Made by a program: the position numbers and the translations under genes. Shown in pieces: positions 7,379 through 15,202 of a DNA stretch of 64,000 bases. Numbering within the stretch: the first letter of the stretch is position 1; each line of letters opens with the position of its first letter. This DNA comes from Mucilaginibacter jinjuensis (GTDB lineage: Bacteria > Bacteroidota > Bacteroidia > Sphingobacteriales > Sphingobacteriaceae), in contig NZ_CP117167.1 in the NCBI RefSeq assembly GCF_028596025.1, positions 4,588,001 through 4,652,000 on the forward strand, given 5' to 3'. The notes under the pieces are model-generated. The model had not been told where the DNA came from. It made no database searches and saw nothing but the letters and a program-made list of their open reading frames with translations.

Positions 7379-7657
7379 ATGGAAAGATCAGAATTAGTTG
7401 ACTGGTTACTTGCCCATATAAACAACATTCACGAATTAGGCGGGCAATGTGCTTTTGAACTCGATAATCCTTTTTATGCCAAATATGAAGGCGATGGTGA
7501 CTGCTATCTTAAAGAGAACTGCCTACAGGAGAACTATATCTGGTCAGCGTCAATTGCTATATTTAGTGTTGAATTTGGGATTTTACGTGATCGTATTGAA
7601 AAGGCTGAAGCATGCTGCCTTTATATTTACGGAATGAAATCTGATAGCACTCGGTAA
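7379..7657 (+). CDS. Small hypothetical protein
   Basis: This is a 92-aa frame (starts MERSELVDWLLAHINNIHELGG) with a protein-like composition and no recognised motif. Its last 95 bp overlap the 3' end of the convergent gene on the other strand, which weakens the case. No clear promoter or ribosome-binding site precedes it. Confidence 0.3.
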   Translation: MERSELVDWLLAHINNIHELGGQCAFELDNPFYAKYEGDGDCYLKENCLQENYIWSASIAIFSVEFGILRDRIEKAEACCLYIYGMKSDSTR

Positions 7658-8921
7658 GTTGCTGTAAAAATCCTTCGTGGAAGCTCTCGAAATCCTGTTT
7701 TAAAACAGTAAGCTTGTTATAGTCCTCGCTCAGCCAGTTTAATAGATATTCGTCCTGTAGATTGCCGACCAAGTGGAAATGAAAGTTTGTTGTTGTTATA
7801 GGTTCAATTACGAAAAGCGAGACTTTGTAACAGTCTTTACTGATATCTTTTCCATTTGTTTTTATAACCGGCTTGAGCTGATAATAGTCTCCCTGATCAC
7901 TTAATATAAAGCTGATCTCCAAATCGTCCATAGTGACCCGGGTAGCTTTTGCATCTGCCTTTCTCGGGCGATCCCGGTAGCAGGAACTGCTATGAGAATA
8001 GATGCTTTTTAAATGCTGCTCAAACCGTAATTTGGGGATAGCCTTTCGCCAGAGGTCAAGCATCAAAGGTATGTACTCTTTGGTTTCTGCTGAGTATTCT
8101 CCCTTCACTTTATTATGTTCGACTGAGGTTGCAATTTCAAACATGGCTTTAGATATCTCATTCAGGATGATTTGGTCGTTAGACAGGTTTAAGCCATGGT
8201 TAAACTGTTTCTCCTTGACGAGATAATAATCGTAATAGCCAATATCATCTCCGCTTTTGGTGGTTGTTCCCACAAAAGGCAACAGAAAAGGAAGGTGATT
8301 TTTATAAAACGAATACCGGTTATATAGTAGCTGATAACCTAATGTTTGGTGAGCGCCTTCTTCTCTTTTTGCTGATTCAGGGAGTTTGTGGTCGAAGACA
8401 ACAACACTTTGGTCTTTAAAGCCCATGCCACGTCTATAAAGGTTACCGAAATCAGTTCGGGGTGATATATAGGCCTCAAGCCTTGTGATGTCTATGTCCA
8501 AATACTTGCTCACCCCATTCGCGTCCGGTTCAAACCCCGGCCAGTAATAACCTTCAAGTTTGCGATTCTGTCCATAACTTATATTAATAAGTCCTTTATA
8601 AGCATGCTCGCATAAAACCGCTCCCGGCATACCGCAATCACAGGCTACATACAATGTTTTCTTTTCAATACCTAAGTAGATCTGCTCAAAACGGATATCG
8701 TTCTGCTGCATGACAAGCGTAAATATCCCGTCACGGTAATCGGTAAAGATGAAGTGCATTCCATTTTTTTCTTTTGGAAGCTTTTTATAGGCGGGATAAT
8801 GTTTATTGAGGACGGCTTTATCCAGTAGCAGATCATTGTTTTCTAAGGGTATGGCATAAAAGAACAGATCATCGTATGCTACTCTTGCGTTGCTAACTGC
8901 TTTAATTGTCTTTTTCATCAT
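7563..8921 (-). CDS. Uncharacterised protein with SWIM-type zinc motif
   Basis: This 452-aa protein (start at the ATGATG at 8916-8921; a longer frame to 8993 runs through GC-rich non-coding-looking DNA) has no membrane segments. Residues 94-106 (CDCGMPGAVLCEH) form a CxC-x7-CxH motif like SWIM zinc fingers, which bind nucleic acid or protein partners in SNF2 helicases and transposases. The rest is not recognised. It stands between an integrase and an XRE regulator, a typical accessory position. Confidence 0.65.
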   Translation of the reverse strand: MMKKTIKAVSNARVAYDDLFFYAIPLENNDLLLDKAVLNKHYPAYKKLPKEKNGMHFIFTDYRDGIFTLVMQQNDIRFEQIYLGIEKKTLYVACDCGMPGAVLCEHAYKGLINISYGQNRKLEGYYWPGFEPDANGVSKYLDIDITRLEAYISPRTDFGNLYRRGMGFKDQSVVVFDHKLPESAKREEGAHQTLGYQLLYNRYSFYKNHLPFLLPFVGTTTKSGDDIGYYDYYLVKEKQFNHGLNLSNDQIILNEISKAMFEIATSVEHNKVKGEYSAETKEYIPLMLDLWRKAIPKLRFEQHLKSIYSHSSSCYRDRPRKADAKATRVTMDDLEISFILSDQGDYYQLKPVIKTNGKDISKDCYKVSLFVIEPITTTNFHFHLVGNLQDEYLLNWLSEDYNKLTVLKQDFESFHEGFLQQLTECYQISFRKYKGSMLQPFQYDHVKSQIQH

Positions 8922-9111
8922 GTTGTACGTTTGATAATGAAAGACAGCAAGCCGGGCGGCGTGAGAACCGAAGGGGCCGCCCGCTGCTGCCAAGGCGTCA
9001 GAACTAACTATTAACTATTTATCAACCTTATGAGTACAAATAACCGGAACGTGGAAATGCTAACCTATTCTGTAGGTTTCTAACGAAGTAAAACCAAAGG
9101 ATAAATTATCC

Positions 9112-9167
9112 TTGCTTATTAAGCAAAAAAGGCCTTTATTCGTATTATAAGGAAATGATTACCTTTG
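9112..9167 (+). promoter_or_regulatory. Promoter/operator of XRE gene 9188
   Basis: The -7 box TACCTTTG lies at 9160-9167. Upstream is the palindrome TTGCTTA T TAAGCAA (9112-9126); a half-site TTGCTTA recurs at 9165-9171 overlapping the -7 box. This arrangement suggests autoregulation by the XRE protein. Confidence 0.5.
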
Positions 9168-9187
9168 CTTAAACCTACATTTGACCC

Positions 9188-9604
9188 ATGAGCGCAGCTA
9201 CTGAAACCTCAAAAAATATCCATCAAGGCCGTAATGTAAAACGTTTCCGCGAAATGCTGGGACTGAAGCAAGAAGCATTGGCTATTCGACTTGGTGAAGA
9301 GTGGAATCAAAAACGTGTATCGTTATTGGAAGCTAAGGAAACATTGGAAGCTGATATATTGCGCCAGGTAGCGCAAGCATTGAACGTGCCTGAAGAGGCG
9401 ATAAAAAACCTTGATGAAGAAAAGGCGGTGAACATCATATCCAACACATTCAACGACACTTCGATGTTAAATGCAGTAAATTATAATCCCAACTTCAATC
9501 CAATTGATAAACTAATTCAAATTTACGAAGAAAATAAAAAGCTGTATGAGCAATTGTTAGCTAGCGAACGTGAAAAGATTGAACTGTTGAAAAATAAAAG
9601 TTAA
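9188..9604 (+). CDS. XRE-family HTH regulator
   Basis: This 138-aa protein has an N-terminal lambda-repressor-like HTH (about 14-72: GRNVKRFREMLGLKQEALAIRLGEEWNQKRVSLLEAKE). A C-terminal helical tail (about 105-138) looks like a coiled coil for oligomerisation. It is typical of regulators on Bacteroidota mobile elements. The inverted repeat over its own promoter suggests self-repression. A 26-bp hairpin lies 23 bp past its stop. Confidence 0.8.
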   Translation: MSAATETSKNIHQGRNVKRFREMLGLKQEALAIRLGEEWNQKRVSLLEAKETLEADILRQVAQALNVPEEAIKNLDEEKAVNIISNTFNDTSMLNAVNYNPNFNPIDKLIQIYEENKKLYEQLLASEREKIELLKNKS

Positions 9605-9627
9605 AGGAAACTAATAATAGGGAATTA

Positions 9628-9690
9628 ACATTTCTGGACAAATTGAGTCGTATGCTATTTTCATATACGACTCAATTTGTCCAGAAATGT
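9628..9690. repeat. 26-bp perfect inverted repeat between convergent genes
   Basis: The arm at 9628-9653 (ACATTTCTGGACAAATTGAG...) is the exact reverse complement of 9665-9690, with an 11-nt loop. It could terminate both the XRE gene and the convergent ImmA gene. The stem is much longer than a normal terminator and lacks a T run, so a tiny inverted-repeat element is an alternative. Confidence 0.6.
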
Positions 9691-9745
9691 AGTATTGATA
9701 TAAAAGCTTATGTGATTCTTGCCGTTTAATGTATACTTAAACTTC

Positions 9746-10285
9746 TTACTTATAATAAATACCTAAGTTTACCAACCTATATGTCATTGCACTAACGCTA
9801 ACATCAAATTTCTTGGCAAGCACTTTAATATTTTCCTCGTCGTCTTTATTGGGATTCAGCTTATTAACCTCACTAATAACTAACTCTTGAGGCATTAATA
9901 AATTTGCTGCAAAATAATTTGCCTCACGTTCAATCGCTTCTTCTTTAGTGCTGTATGTGGTTATGTTTTTTCTAAAAAGCAACTTATCCATGAACATCCC
10001 TGAGGAGTTTTTATCTGCATGAAGGACAAAATGACCTAATTCATGTGCAATCGAAAAACGTCTTCTTACACTTGATTCATTAGGATTATAACCTATAGTT
10101 GCACCATCTTCGTTTATTACAAGCACGCCTGATATGTCCTCCTGAAACGGATAGTCAAGTACTTTTAAACCTATTGATTTTGCAACTTGTTCAACATCAA
10201 TAGGGACGGTGATTATATTATTTTCATTCAAAACTTTATCAATAAACTCATTGGTAAGGTCTTGGTAACTAATCTGCTTCATCAT
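9746..10285 (-). CDS. ImmA/IrrE-family metallopeptidase
   Basis: This 179-aa protein has the zinc-protease motif HELGH at 81-85 and a downstream EREANYFAANLLMP supplying the third ligand. ImmA/IrrE proteases cleave partner repressors or antitoxins of the XRE class in response to a signal. It is encoded 5 bp behind an XRE gene on the same strand, forming a two-gene regulator/protease or toxin-antitoxin-like unit. The C-terminal segment (KVLAKKFDVSVSAMTYRLVNLG) is a small HTH-like part common in these proteins. Confidence 0.85.
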   Translation of the reverse strand: MMKQISYQDLTNEFIDKVLNENNIITVPIDVEQVAKSIGLKVLDYPFQEDISGVLVINEDGATIGYNPNESSVRRRFSIAHELGHFVLHADKNSSGMFMDKLLFRKNITTYSTKEEAIEREANYFAANLLMPQELVISEVNKLNPNKDDEENIKVLAKKFDVSVSAMTYRLVNLGIYYK

Positions 10286-10290
10286 CGAAT

Positions 10291-10614
10291 TTATTTTTTA
10301 ATTTGATTGAGGAAATTACTGAATTCAATTAATGATCTTTTATCAATTTCTCTTCCTTGAATATTCTCTGTGTCTGTCGAAGAAGAAAAATGATATGCTG
10401 ATGTTAGCGAATCTAATGTTACGTTAAATTTTTCAACAATTAAATAAAGTTGGTAGATCGATGGTTTTTGTTTCCCATTTTCGATATTGACGACTGATAC
10501 CCTCGATAAGCTCAGAATCTCACCAAGCTGTTCTTGAGTCATACCAACTTTCTTTCTCTCTGACGCAATTTTCTCTCCTAGTACTTTATAAAACGCTTCC
10601 TCTTCTATTTTCAT
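10291..10614 (-). CDS. XRE-family repressor paired with ImmA
   Basis: This 107-aa protein has the HTH at about 12-66 (LGEKIASERKKVGMTQEQLGEILSLSRVSVVNIENGKQKP) and a short C-terminal tail. By analogy with ImmR/ImmA it would repress neighbouring genes until the protease destroys it. It is transcribed away from a strong promoter at 10719-10749 and the 318-aa gene at 11020, so the divergent region is its likely operator. Confidence 0.82.
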   Translation of the reverse strand: MKIEEEAFYKVLGEKIASERKKVGMTQEQLGEILSLSRVSVVNIENGKQKPSIYQLYLIVEKFNVTLDSLTSAYHFSSSTDTENIQGREIDKRSLIEFSNFLNQIKK

Positions 10615-10718
10615 ATGAGGTTAATTAATATTCGAATATATATAAAGTAAGAATAAATTTAAGAAAATGTTTGCAATACTTTACTTTTTACGTGATTCAG
10701 AAATAAATGTAAATAAAA

Positions 10719-10749
10719 TTTGGAAAAACCAAAAATTTAGTTATATTTG
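10719..10749 (+). promoter_or_regulatory. Strong consensus promoter divergent to XRE-ImmA
   Basis: TTTG (10719-10722), exactly 19 bp, then TATATTTG (10742-10749). It is the best match to the Bacteroidota consensus in the island. It drives rightward transcription over a 31-codon frame and toward the 318-aa gene. Confidence 0.7.
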
Positions 10750-10805
10750 TAGTAAATACCCATCAACACGGGCATTACTATCTGGCATTAATAAAAAAGT
10801 ATCAA

Positions 10806-10901
10806 ATGGCGCAGTCGACATTGCTGCTCAATAAGAGAAATCCAAAAGGCTTGCCACCTAAAGGAATTATGCACATTGATAACAATGTGACTGACAGGTA
10901 A
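10806..10901 (+). CDS. Possible 31-aa small protein
   Basis: ATG at 10806 opens a 31-codon frame (begins MAQSTLLLNKRNPKGLPPKG) ending in TAA at 10901. It starts 57 bp after the strong promoter's -7 box. No homology is recognised. It could be a real small peptide, a leader, or chance within a long 5' untranslated region of the 318-aa gene. Confidence 0.3.
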   Translation: MAQSTLLLNKRNPKGLPPKGIMHIDNNVTDR

Positions 10902-11019
10902 TTCTGATGAATATTCTTACTTGTATTTCGTACTACAAAAGTAAGAAGTGAAAATAATTATTTTGTCATAGAAATGTCATGAAGCTTTTTTTAGAAATAA
11001 AATATTTTCAATCATTAAA

Positions 11020-11976
11020 ATGAATTTTAATAAACAACAAAAAGCCAACACGGCTATTAACTCATTGGGTTTCACAAGTGTATTAACCCAGCAAAACGTT
11101 GAATTTTTCAATGTCAATTTAGATTCTGACAACGAAGCATTCGTAGATTACAACTTAATTAAGAAAAAAGCTATTACTGGAGACAGATTGGCAAAGGAAA
11201 TGTTGAGCTCAATAGATTCCTTCATGAAAAATCTATTTAATTTTGCTCATTTTCAACATTCCATAAAGTTGAACACGCTGCTTTCTGGCTTAGGTGAAAC
11301 CAATCATACTTCTTTAGGATTTAGCATTAGACAAATCCGAGGCAAGGCCGTTGGAAACGTGCTTAAAGTCGCTATACAAGGTCAAATTGAGCACCTTATG
11401 GAATCATTGAAACAGGGTAATTTTACACCTAATTCATTTTATTTTGGCTTAGATAACATTGGGGCAGATAGGACTTCTGATATTTTGGTAGGTATAGTAA
11501 AACAGCAGCTTATTGACTTTACTGGCATTATTGCGCAGAAGTACAATCTGCCAACCAAATCGTTTTCCGTACCCAACGTCTACAATTCAACTTCCGGGCT
11601 TTGGGAAAATGTGATATGCGATCTACCTCATTTTAACGGGAGATCAATTATACTTCTTCCTAAGTTTGTAATATCTAACAGGAAGTTTGGAGAAAAAGCA
11701 TTTAGACGATTCATGTCTTTCGCCTTTGAAAAGTATGTAAAAAATGATTCTGCATATGCTGATTTAATTAAAAACATCGATAAAGGATTGACTAAAAAGG
11801 AATATAAAGAATTCCTAAAAAGGAACGGAATTCCAGAAAAAGAAGAATTCAGAAAATTCATAAAAAAGATCTCTGGACTCATCAATGATTTTGAGATTTC
11901 CTATTCCGATGATATTGACTTCTTATCTGATAGCGAACTCGAGCTAATCGTTCTTGAATCAATTTCGAAACAATAA
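11020..11976 (+). CDS. Uncharacterised 318-aa protein beside XRE-ImmA
   Basis: This is a soluble protein, rich in Lys and Asn and encoded in AT-rich DNA. I do not recognise the family. A conserved-looking patch at about 141-172 (YFGLDNIGADRTSDILVGIVKQQLIDFTG) has the acidic GxDRxSDI pattern seen in some nuclease-like defence proteins, but this is not enough for a function. Its position opposite an XRE-ImmA pair and its own strong terminator make it a self-contained unit whose expression the XRE protein could control. A defence effector is a reasonable guess. Confidence 0.6.
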   Translation: MNFNKQQKANTAINSLGFTSVLTQQNVEFFNVNLDSDNEAFVDYNLIKKKAITGDRLAKEMLSSIDSFMKNLFNFAHFQHSIKLNTLLSGLGETNHTSLGFSIRQIRGKAVGNVLKVAIQGQIEHLMESLKQGNFTPNSFYFGLDNIGADRTSDILVGIVKQQLIDFTGIIAQKYNLPTKSFSVPNVYNSTSGLWENVICDLPHFNGRSIILLPKFVISNRKFGEKAFRRFMSFAFEKYVKNDSAYADLIKNIDKGLTKKEYKEFLKRNGIPEKEEFRKFIKKISGLINDFEISYSDDIDFLSDSELELIVLESISKQ

Positions 11977-11980
11977 ATTC

Positions 11981-12010
11981 TAAGCGGCCCATATATCTAT
12001 GGGCCGCTTA
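11981..12010 (+). terminator. Terminator after 318-aa gene
   Basis: TAAGCGGCCCATA / TATC / TATGGGCCGCTTA is a perfect 13-bp stem followed by TTTAAATTT. Confidence 0.85.
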
Positions 12011-12622
12011 TTTAAATTTCAGTCAGATATATTAGTTATATTAATAGAAGGTGTTTAACAATTGTAATTCACTTTTTTAGAATTTACAATCGTTTCATTT
12101 TTTAATTGTGTTTCTACGGTTATTTAAGAATTTCATGTCTGTTCTTATGCTGATCTCTTCAAGGCATTCATTTAACCAAGGTTGATTGTCGCATAAATAA
12201 GTCACCTCTATCTTTAGCTAAGCATCCGTTTCAAAACATAGGTTGGCATTTCACCGCTTAAACAACAGGGAGCGTTAGCAGGTAATTGTCAAGGGCAGCG
12301 CACAGCTGAAAAACGATACATCGCCGCGCTGTTTATATACCCTTTACAATTTATCTGCGGTGCTAATTTTGTGCCCGCGGCGCTATGCCTTACTTTCAAG
12401 AGGTGCGTTTGGGAAAGCAGGTGTATGAGGTACGAACACTCCTGCATGTGCGGGAATTGAGGCGGACGGAGACATGGAACCCAGCGCAAAGCGCGTGGTG
12501 AAATGCAGCCGTCTGCCGCAACCGTGAGGGCATAGACTATGTGTATAAGATTCATTTTAGCGACCAACTCAGCCTTCGCCTCACTTGTACGCCATCGATA
12601 AATATATTAGCTTTATTCCTTT
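12011..12622. other. Gene-free stretch leading to the MazG gene
   Basis: No supported gene. It contains an imperfect AT-rich hairpin (about 12059-12090) and the first 107-bp flanking repeat (12417-12523). TAGCTTTA at 12608-12615, one base off the -7 consensus, probably drives the MazG/DUF2075 pair 8 bp downstream. Confidence 0.5.
12417..12523. repeat. 107-bp structured repeat, copy 1
   Basis: This copy is closely similar along its whole length to 14948-15054 in the same orientation (about four of five bases by eye). The shared core includes GAGGTACGAACACTCCTGCA and GCAGCCGTCTGCCGCA. Internal complementarity is kept in both copies: TCCTGCA/TGCGGGA, GCGC/GCGC and GCGGACGG/CCGTCTGC. That points to a folded RNA or a cruciform DNA element rather than a gene. 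Confidence 0.75.
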
Positions 12623-12952
12623 ATGAAAGACTGGGATAATATTATAACGCAATTATTAGAATTCAGGAAGGATCGTGACTGGGAACAATTCCATAATCCC
12701 AAGGATCTTGCATTAGCACTATCTATTGAAGCTTCAGAACTGAATGAGCTATTCTTGTGGAAAAGCCCTGAAGCTGCTGATAAAGAGAAAATCAGACATG
12801 AGATTGCTGATATCTTCTCATTCTTACTATTACTTGTCCATGAATATAAATTGGATATCTCAGCCATAATGGCGGAAAAGATCCAAATTAATAACGAGAA
12901 ATATCCAGTAGCCAAAGCTAAGGGCAACGCAACAAAATATACTGAACTGTAA
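12623..12952 (+). CDS. MazG-like nucleotide pyrophosphohydrolase
   Basis: This 109-aa all-alpha NTP pyrophosphatase has the first metal-binding helix LALALSIEASELNELFLW (about 28-45) and the second EIADIFSFLLLLVHE (about 60-74). Together they give the ExxE...ExxD pattern of the MazG/dCTPase superfamily. It would hydrolyse an NTP or dNTP to NMP and PPi. The ATG of the next gene lies 2 bp after its stop, so the two are co-transcribed and probably work together. Confidence 0.88.
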   Translation: MKDWDNIITQLLEFRKDRDWEQFHNPKDLALALSIEASELNELFLWKSPEAADKEKIRHEIADIFSFLLLLVHEYKLDISAIMAEKIQINNEKYPVAKAKGNATKYTEL

Positions 12953-12954
12953 TA

Positions 12955-14826
12955 ATGATCGTCTATCAGAATTCAAAAAAGCAGTTTCTCGACGATGTCT
13001 TTTCCAATGATATAGAAAATATCATTCACGATTTTTACAGGAAAAAACTTCAAAAACGTAGCCAAAAAAATGAAATCCGTTCATGGCGTGAATCCATGCA
13101 CTATATGGATCGGATTTTAAGAGATGACGCTATTCCAGATAACTGCGGAGTTTCTATAGAATATCAGATACCTCAAACCGGTAAGCGTATTGATTTCATT
13201 CTGTCCGGTCAAAATGCAGATGGTGAAGATCAGGTCATCCTGGTTGAATTAAAACAATGGAGTGAAGCAAAACTTACAGGACAAGACGGATTAGTAAGTA
13301 CCCGATTTGAACATGGACAGGCTTTAACCAGTCATCCGGCTTATCAGGCGTGGTCATATGCTACATTACTTCAAGGCTTTAATCAAACTATTTACGACGA
13401 AAATATCGGGTTGATACCCTGTGCTTACCTGCATAACTATCCGCCTGATGATGTTATTTTAAACCCGTTCTATCAGGGGTACATAGACAAGGCTCCCGTG
13501 TTCCTAAAATACGACGCCAAAAAATTGCAGGACTTTATCAAGCAGCATGTTAAATATGGTGATACGACAGACATTCTTTACCGTATTGATTCGGGTAAAA
13601 TTAAGCCATCTAAAGCATTGGCGGATAGTCTGGCCGCCATGCTCAAGGGGCAACAAGAGTTTGTGCTCATTGATGAGCAGAAAGTGGTTTACGAGACCGC
13701 GTTGGCATTAGTCAAAGGCCACCAATCAGAAAAGCAAATCCTTATTGTTGAGGGCGGGCCAGGCACGGGCAAATCTGTAGTCGCCATTAATTTGTTAGTG
13801 GCTTTAACCAAGTTGGGCTTGTTAGCGCAGTATGTTTCAAAGAACGCAGCGCCACGTGCAGTTTATGAAGCTAAACTAAGCGGTACACTACGCGCAACAG
13901 CAATACGCAATCTTTTTAAAGGCTCGGGGGTTTATATAGATGTTTTGCCAGATACATTCGATGCATTAATTATAGATGAGGCTCACCGGCTCAATGCGCA
14001 GGGCGGTCTTTATGGTAACCAGGGAGAAAATCAGATCAAGGAACTGATAAGGTCGTCAAAAACCAGCATCTTCTTTATCGATGAAGATCAGCGGGTAACG
14101 CTTAAAGACATTGGCGATAAACAGGAAATTTATAAATGGGGCAATTTAGCAGGTGCGAAAATTATTGAAGTAGAGCTATCATCCCAGTTTCGCTGTAATG
14201 GTTCCGATGGTTATCTGGCCTGGCTGGATCAGGTACTCGATATTCGGGAAACCGCTAACGATAACATCGCTGAATTAGCTTATGATTTCCGGGTTTTGGA
14301 TTCGCCAACTTCGCTTCGAGAATTAATTCTTGAAAAGAATAAGGTAAATAATAAAGCCAGAATGGTTGCTGGCTATTGTTGGAACTGGATCAGTAAAAAA
14401 GATCCCAGCGTATATGACATAGACATGCCTGCTTATGATTTTCGTATCCGATGGAACCTGACTACCGATGGTAGTTTATGGATTATAAGCCCGGAGTCCG
14501 TAAATGAAATTGGATGTATTCATACTTGCCAGGGATTGGAGGTCGACTATATCGGTGTAGTCATAGGACCTGATCTGATTATTCGCGATGGCGAAGTAAT
14601 TACAGACGCATCTAAAAGAGCTAAATCAGATAAGTCTACCAATCATTACAAGAGCTACTTGGCTAAGCAGCCGGAATCCGGCCCGGATTTTATCGATAGC
14701 ATTATTAAAAATACTTATCGCGCATTAATGACCAGGGGGATGAAAGGGTGCTACATATTTTGCACAGACGCTGAAACCAACGCTTATTTTAAAGAAAAGC
14801 TAAGCGACTTTCGCCGTTCAGAGTAA
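12955..14826 (+). CDS. Nuclease-like N-terminus fused to DUF2075 helicase
   Basis: This 623-aa cytoplasmic protein has, at about 65-102, E69, the D80 strand (GKRIDFIL) and ELK (98-100), which resembles a PD-(D/E)XK nuclease core. The C-terminal DUF2075 (Schlafen-type helicase-like) ATPase has Walker A GGPGTGKS at 267-274, Walker B IIDEAHRLN and later IHTCQGLEVDYIGV/RALMTRGMKG superfamily-1 motifs. It is encoded directly behind MazG. The pair is plausibly a nucleotide-sensing or nucleotide-depleting defence unit (inference). The module is bracketed by two 107-bp repeats. Confidence 0.85.
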   Translation: MIVYQNSKKQFLDDVFSNDIENIIHDFYRKKLQKRSQKNEIRSWRESMHYMDRILRDDAIPDNCGVSIEYQIPQTGKRIDFILSGQNADGEDQVILVELKQWSEAKLTGQDGLVSTRFEHGQALTSHPAYQAWSYATLLQGFNQTIYDENIGLIPCAYLHNYPPDDVILNPFYQGYIDKAPVFLKYDAKKLQDFIKQHVKYGDTTDILYRIDSGKIKPSKALADSLAAMLKGQQEFVLIDEQKVVYETALALVKGHQSEKQILIVEGGPGTGKSVVAINLLVALTKLGLLAQYVSKNAAPRAVYEAKLSGTLRATAIRNLFKGSGVYIDVLPDTFDALIIDEAHRLNAQGGLYGNQGENQIKELIRSSKTSIFFIDEDQRVTLKDIGDKQEIYKWGNLAGAKIIEVELSSQFRCNGSDGYLAWLDQVLDIRETANDNIAELAYDFRVLDSPTSLRELILEKNKVNNKARMVAGYCWNWISKKDPSVYDIDMPAYDFRIRWNLTTDGSLWIISPESVNEIGCIHTCQGLEVDYIGVVIGPDLIIRDGEVITDASKRAKSDKSTNHYKSYLAKQPESGPDFIDSIIKNTYRALMTRGMKGCYIFCTDAETNAYFKEKLSDFRRSE

Positions 14827-14947
14827 AGTCTTTTGCTCTCAATAATTCCAATATTTGCCAATAGCTGACACCTTAGATTGTTAATTAATAACTAATCTGA
14901 TCAGCACTCGGTAAGTATTAATTCCATAATTCAGAAGTTGGGCTTGG

Positions 14948-15054
14948 GCAGGTATGTGAGGTACGAACACTCCTGCATGTGCGGGAGGCGAGGCGGACGG
15001 TGGCATGGAACCTGGCGCTAAGCGCGTGGTGACACGCAGCCGTCTGCCGCAGCC
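14948..15054. repeat. 107-bp structured repeat, copy 2
   Basis: Direct-orientation partner of 12417-12523. Differences sit mostly in loops and joining parts, while the complementary arms are kept (GGCGCTAAGCGC here, AGCGCAAAGCGC in copy 1). Confidence 0.75.
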
Positions 15055-15140
15055 GGATCGGCTTATAAACGCTCCCAATAATATTAATATCTTTGTACCA
15101 GGGCAAAATTCTTTTGTCCTATTGTGATAAGGTTTAGGTT

Positions 15141-15173
15141 TAATTCCCCAAACAGCGAGTGTAAGGGGAATTA
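15141..15173. terminator. Hairpin between DUF2075 and relaxase genes
   Basis: TAATTCCCC (15141-15149) pairs with GGGGAATTA (15165-15173), followed by TTTTAAT. It lies 30 bp past the relaxase stop on the other strand and may terminate converging transcripts. Confidence 0.5.
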
Positions 15174-15202
15174 TTTTAATTGGAATATCTCATATAAAAC
15201 CA

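Noticed and set aside
12289-12567. 92-aa minus-strand frame
   Set aside because: It lies on the first structured repeat. The matching frame is not kept in the second copy, so the repeat is not coding.
14881-15106. Two overlapping minus-strand frames of 62-65 aa
   Set aside because: They cover the second 107-bp repeat in different frames; conserved features are hairpins, not codons.
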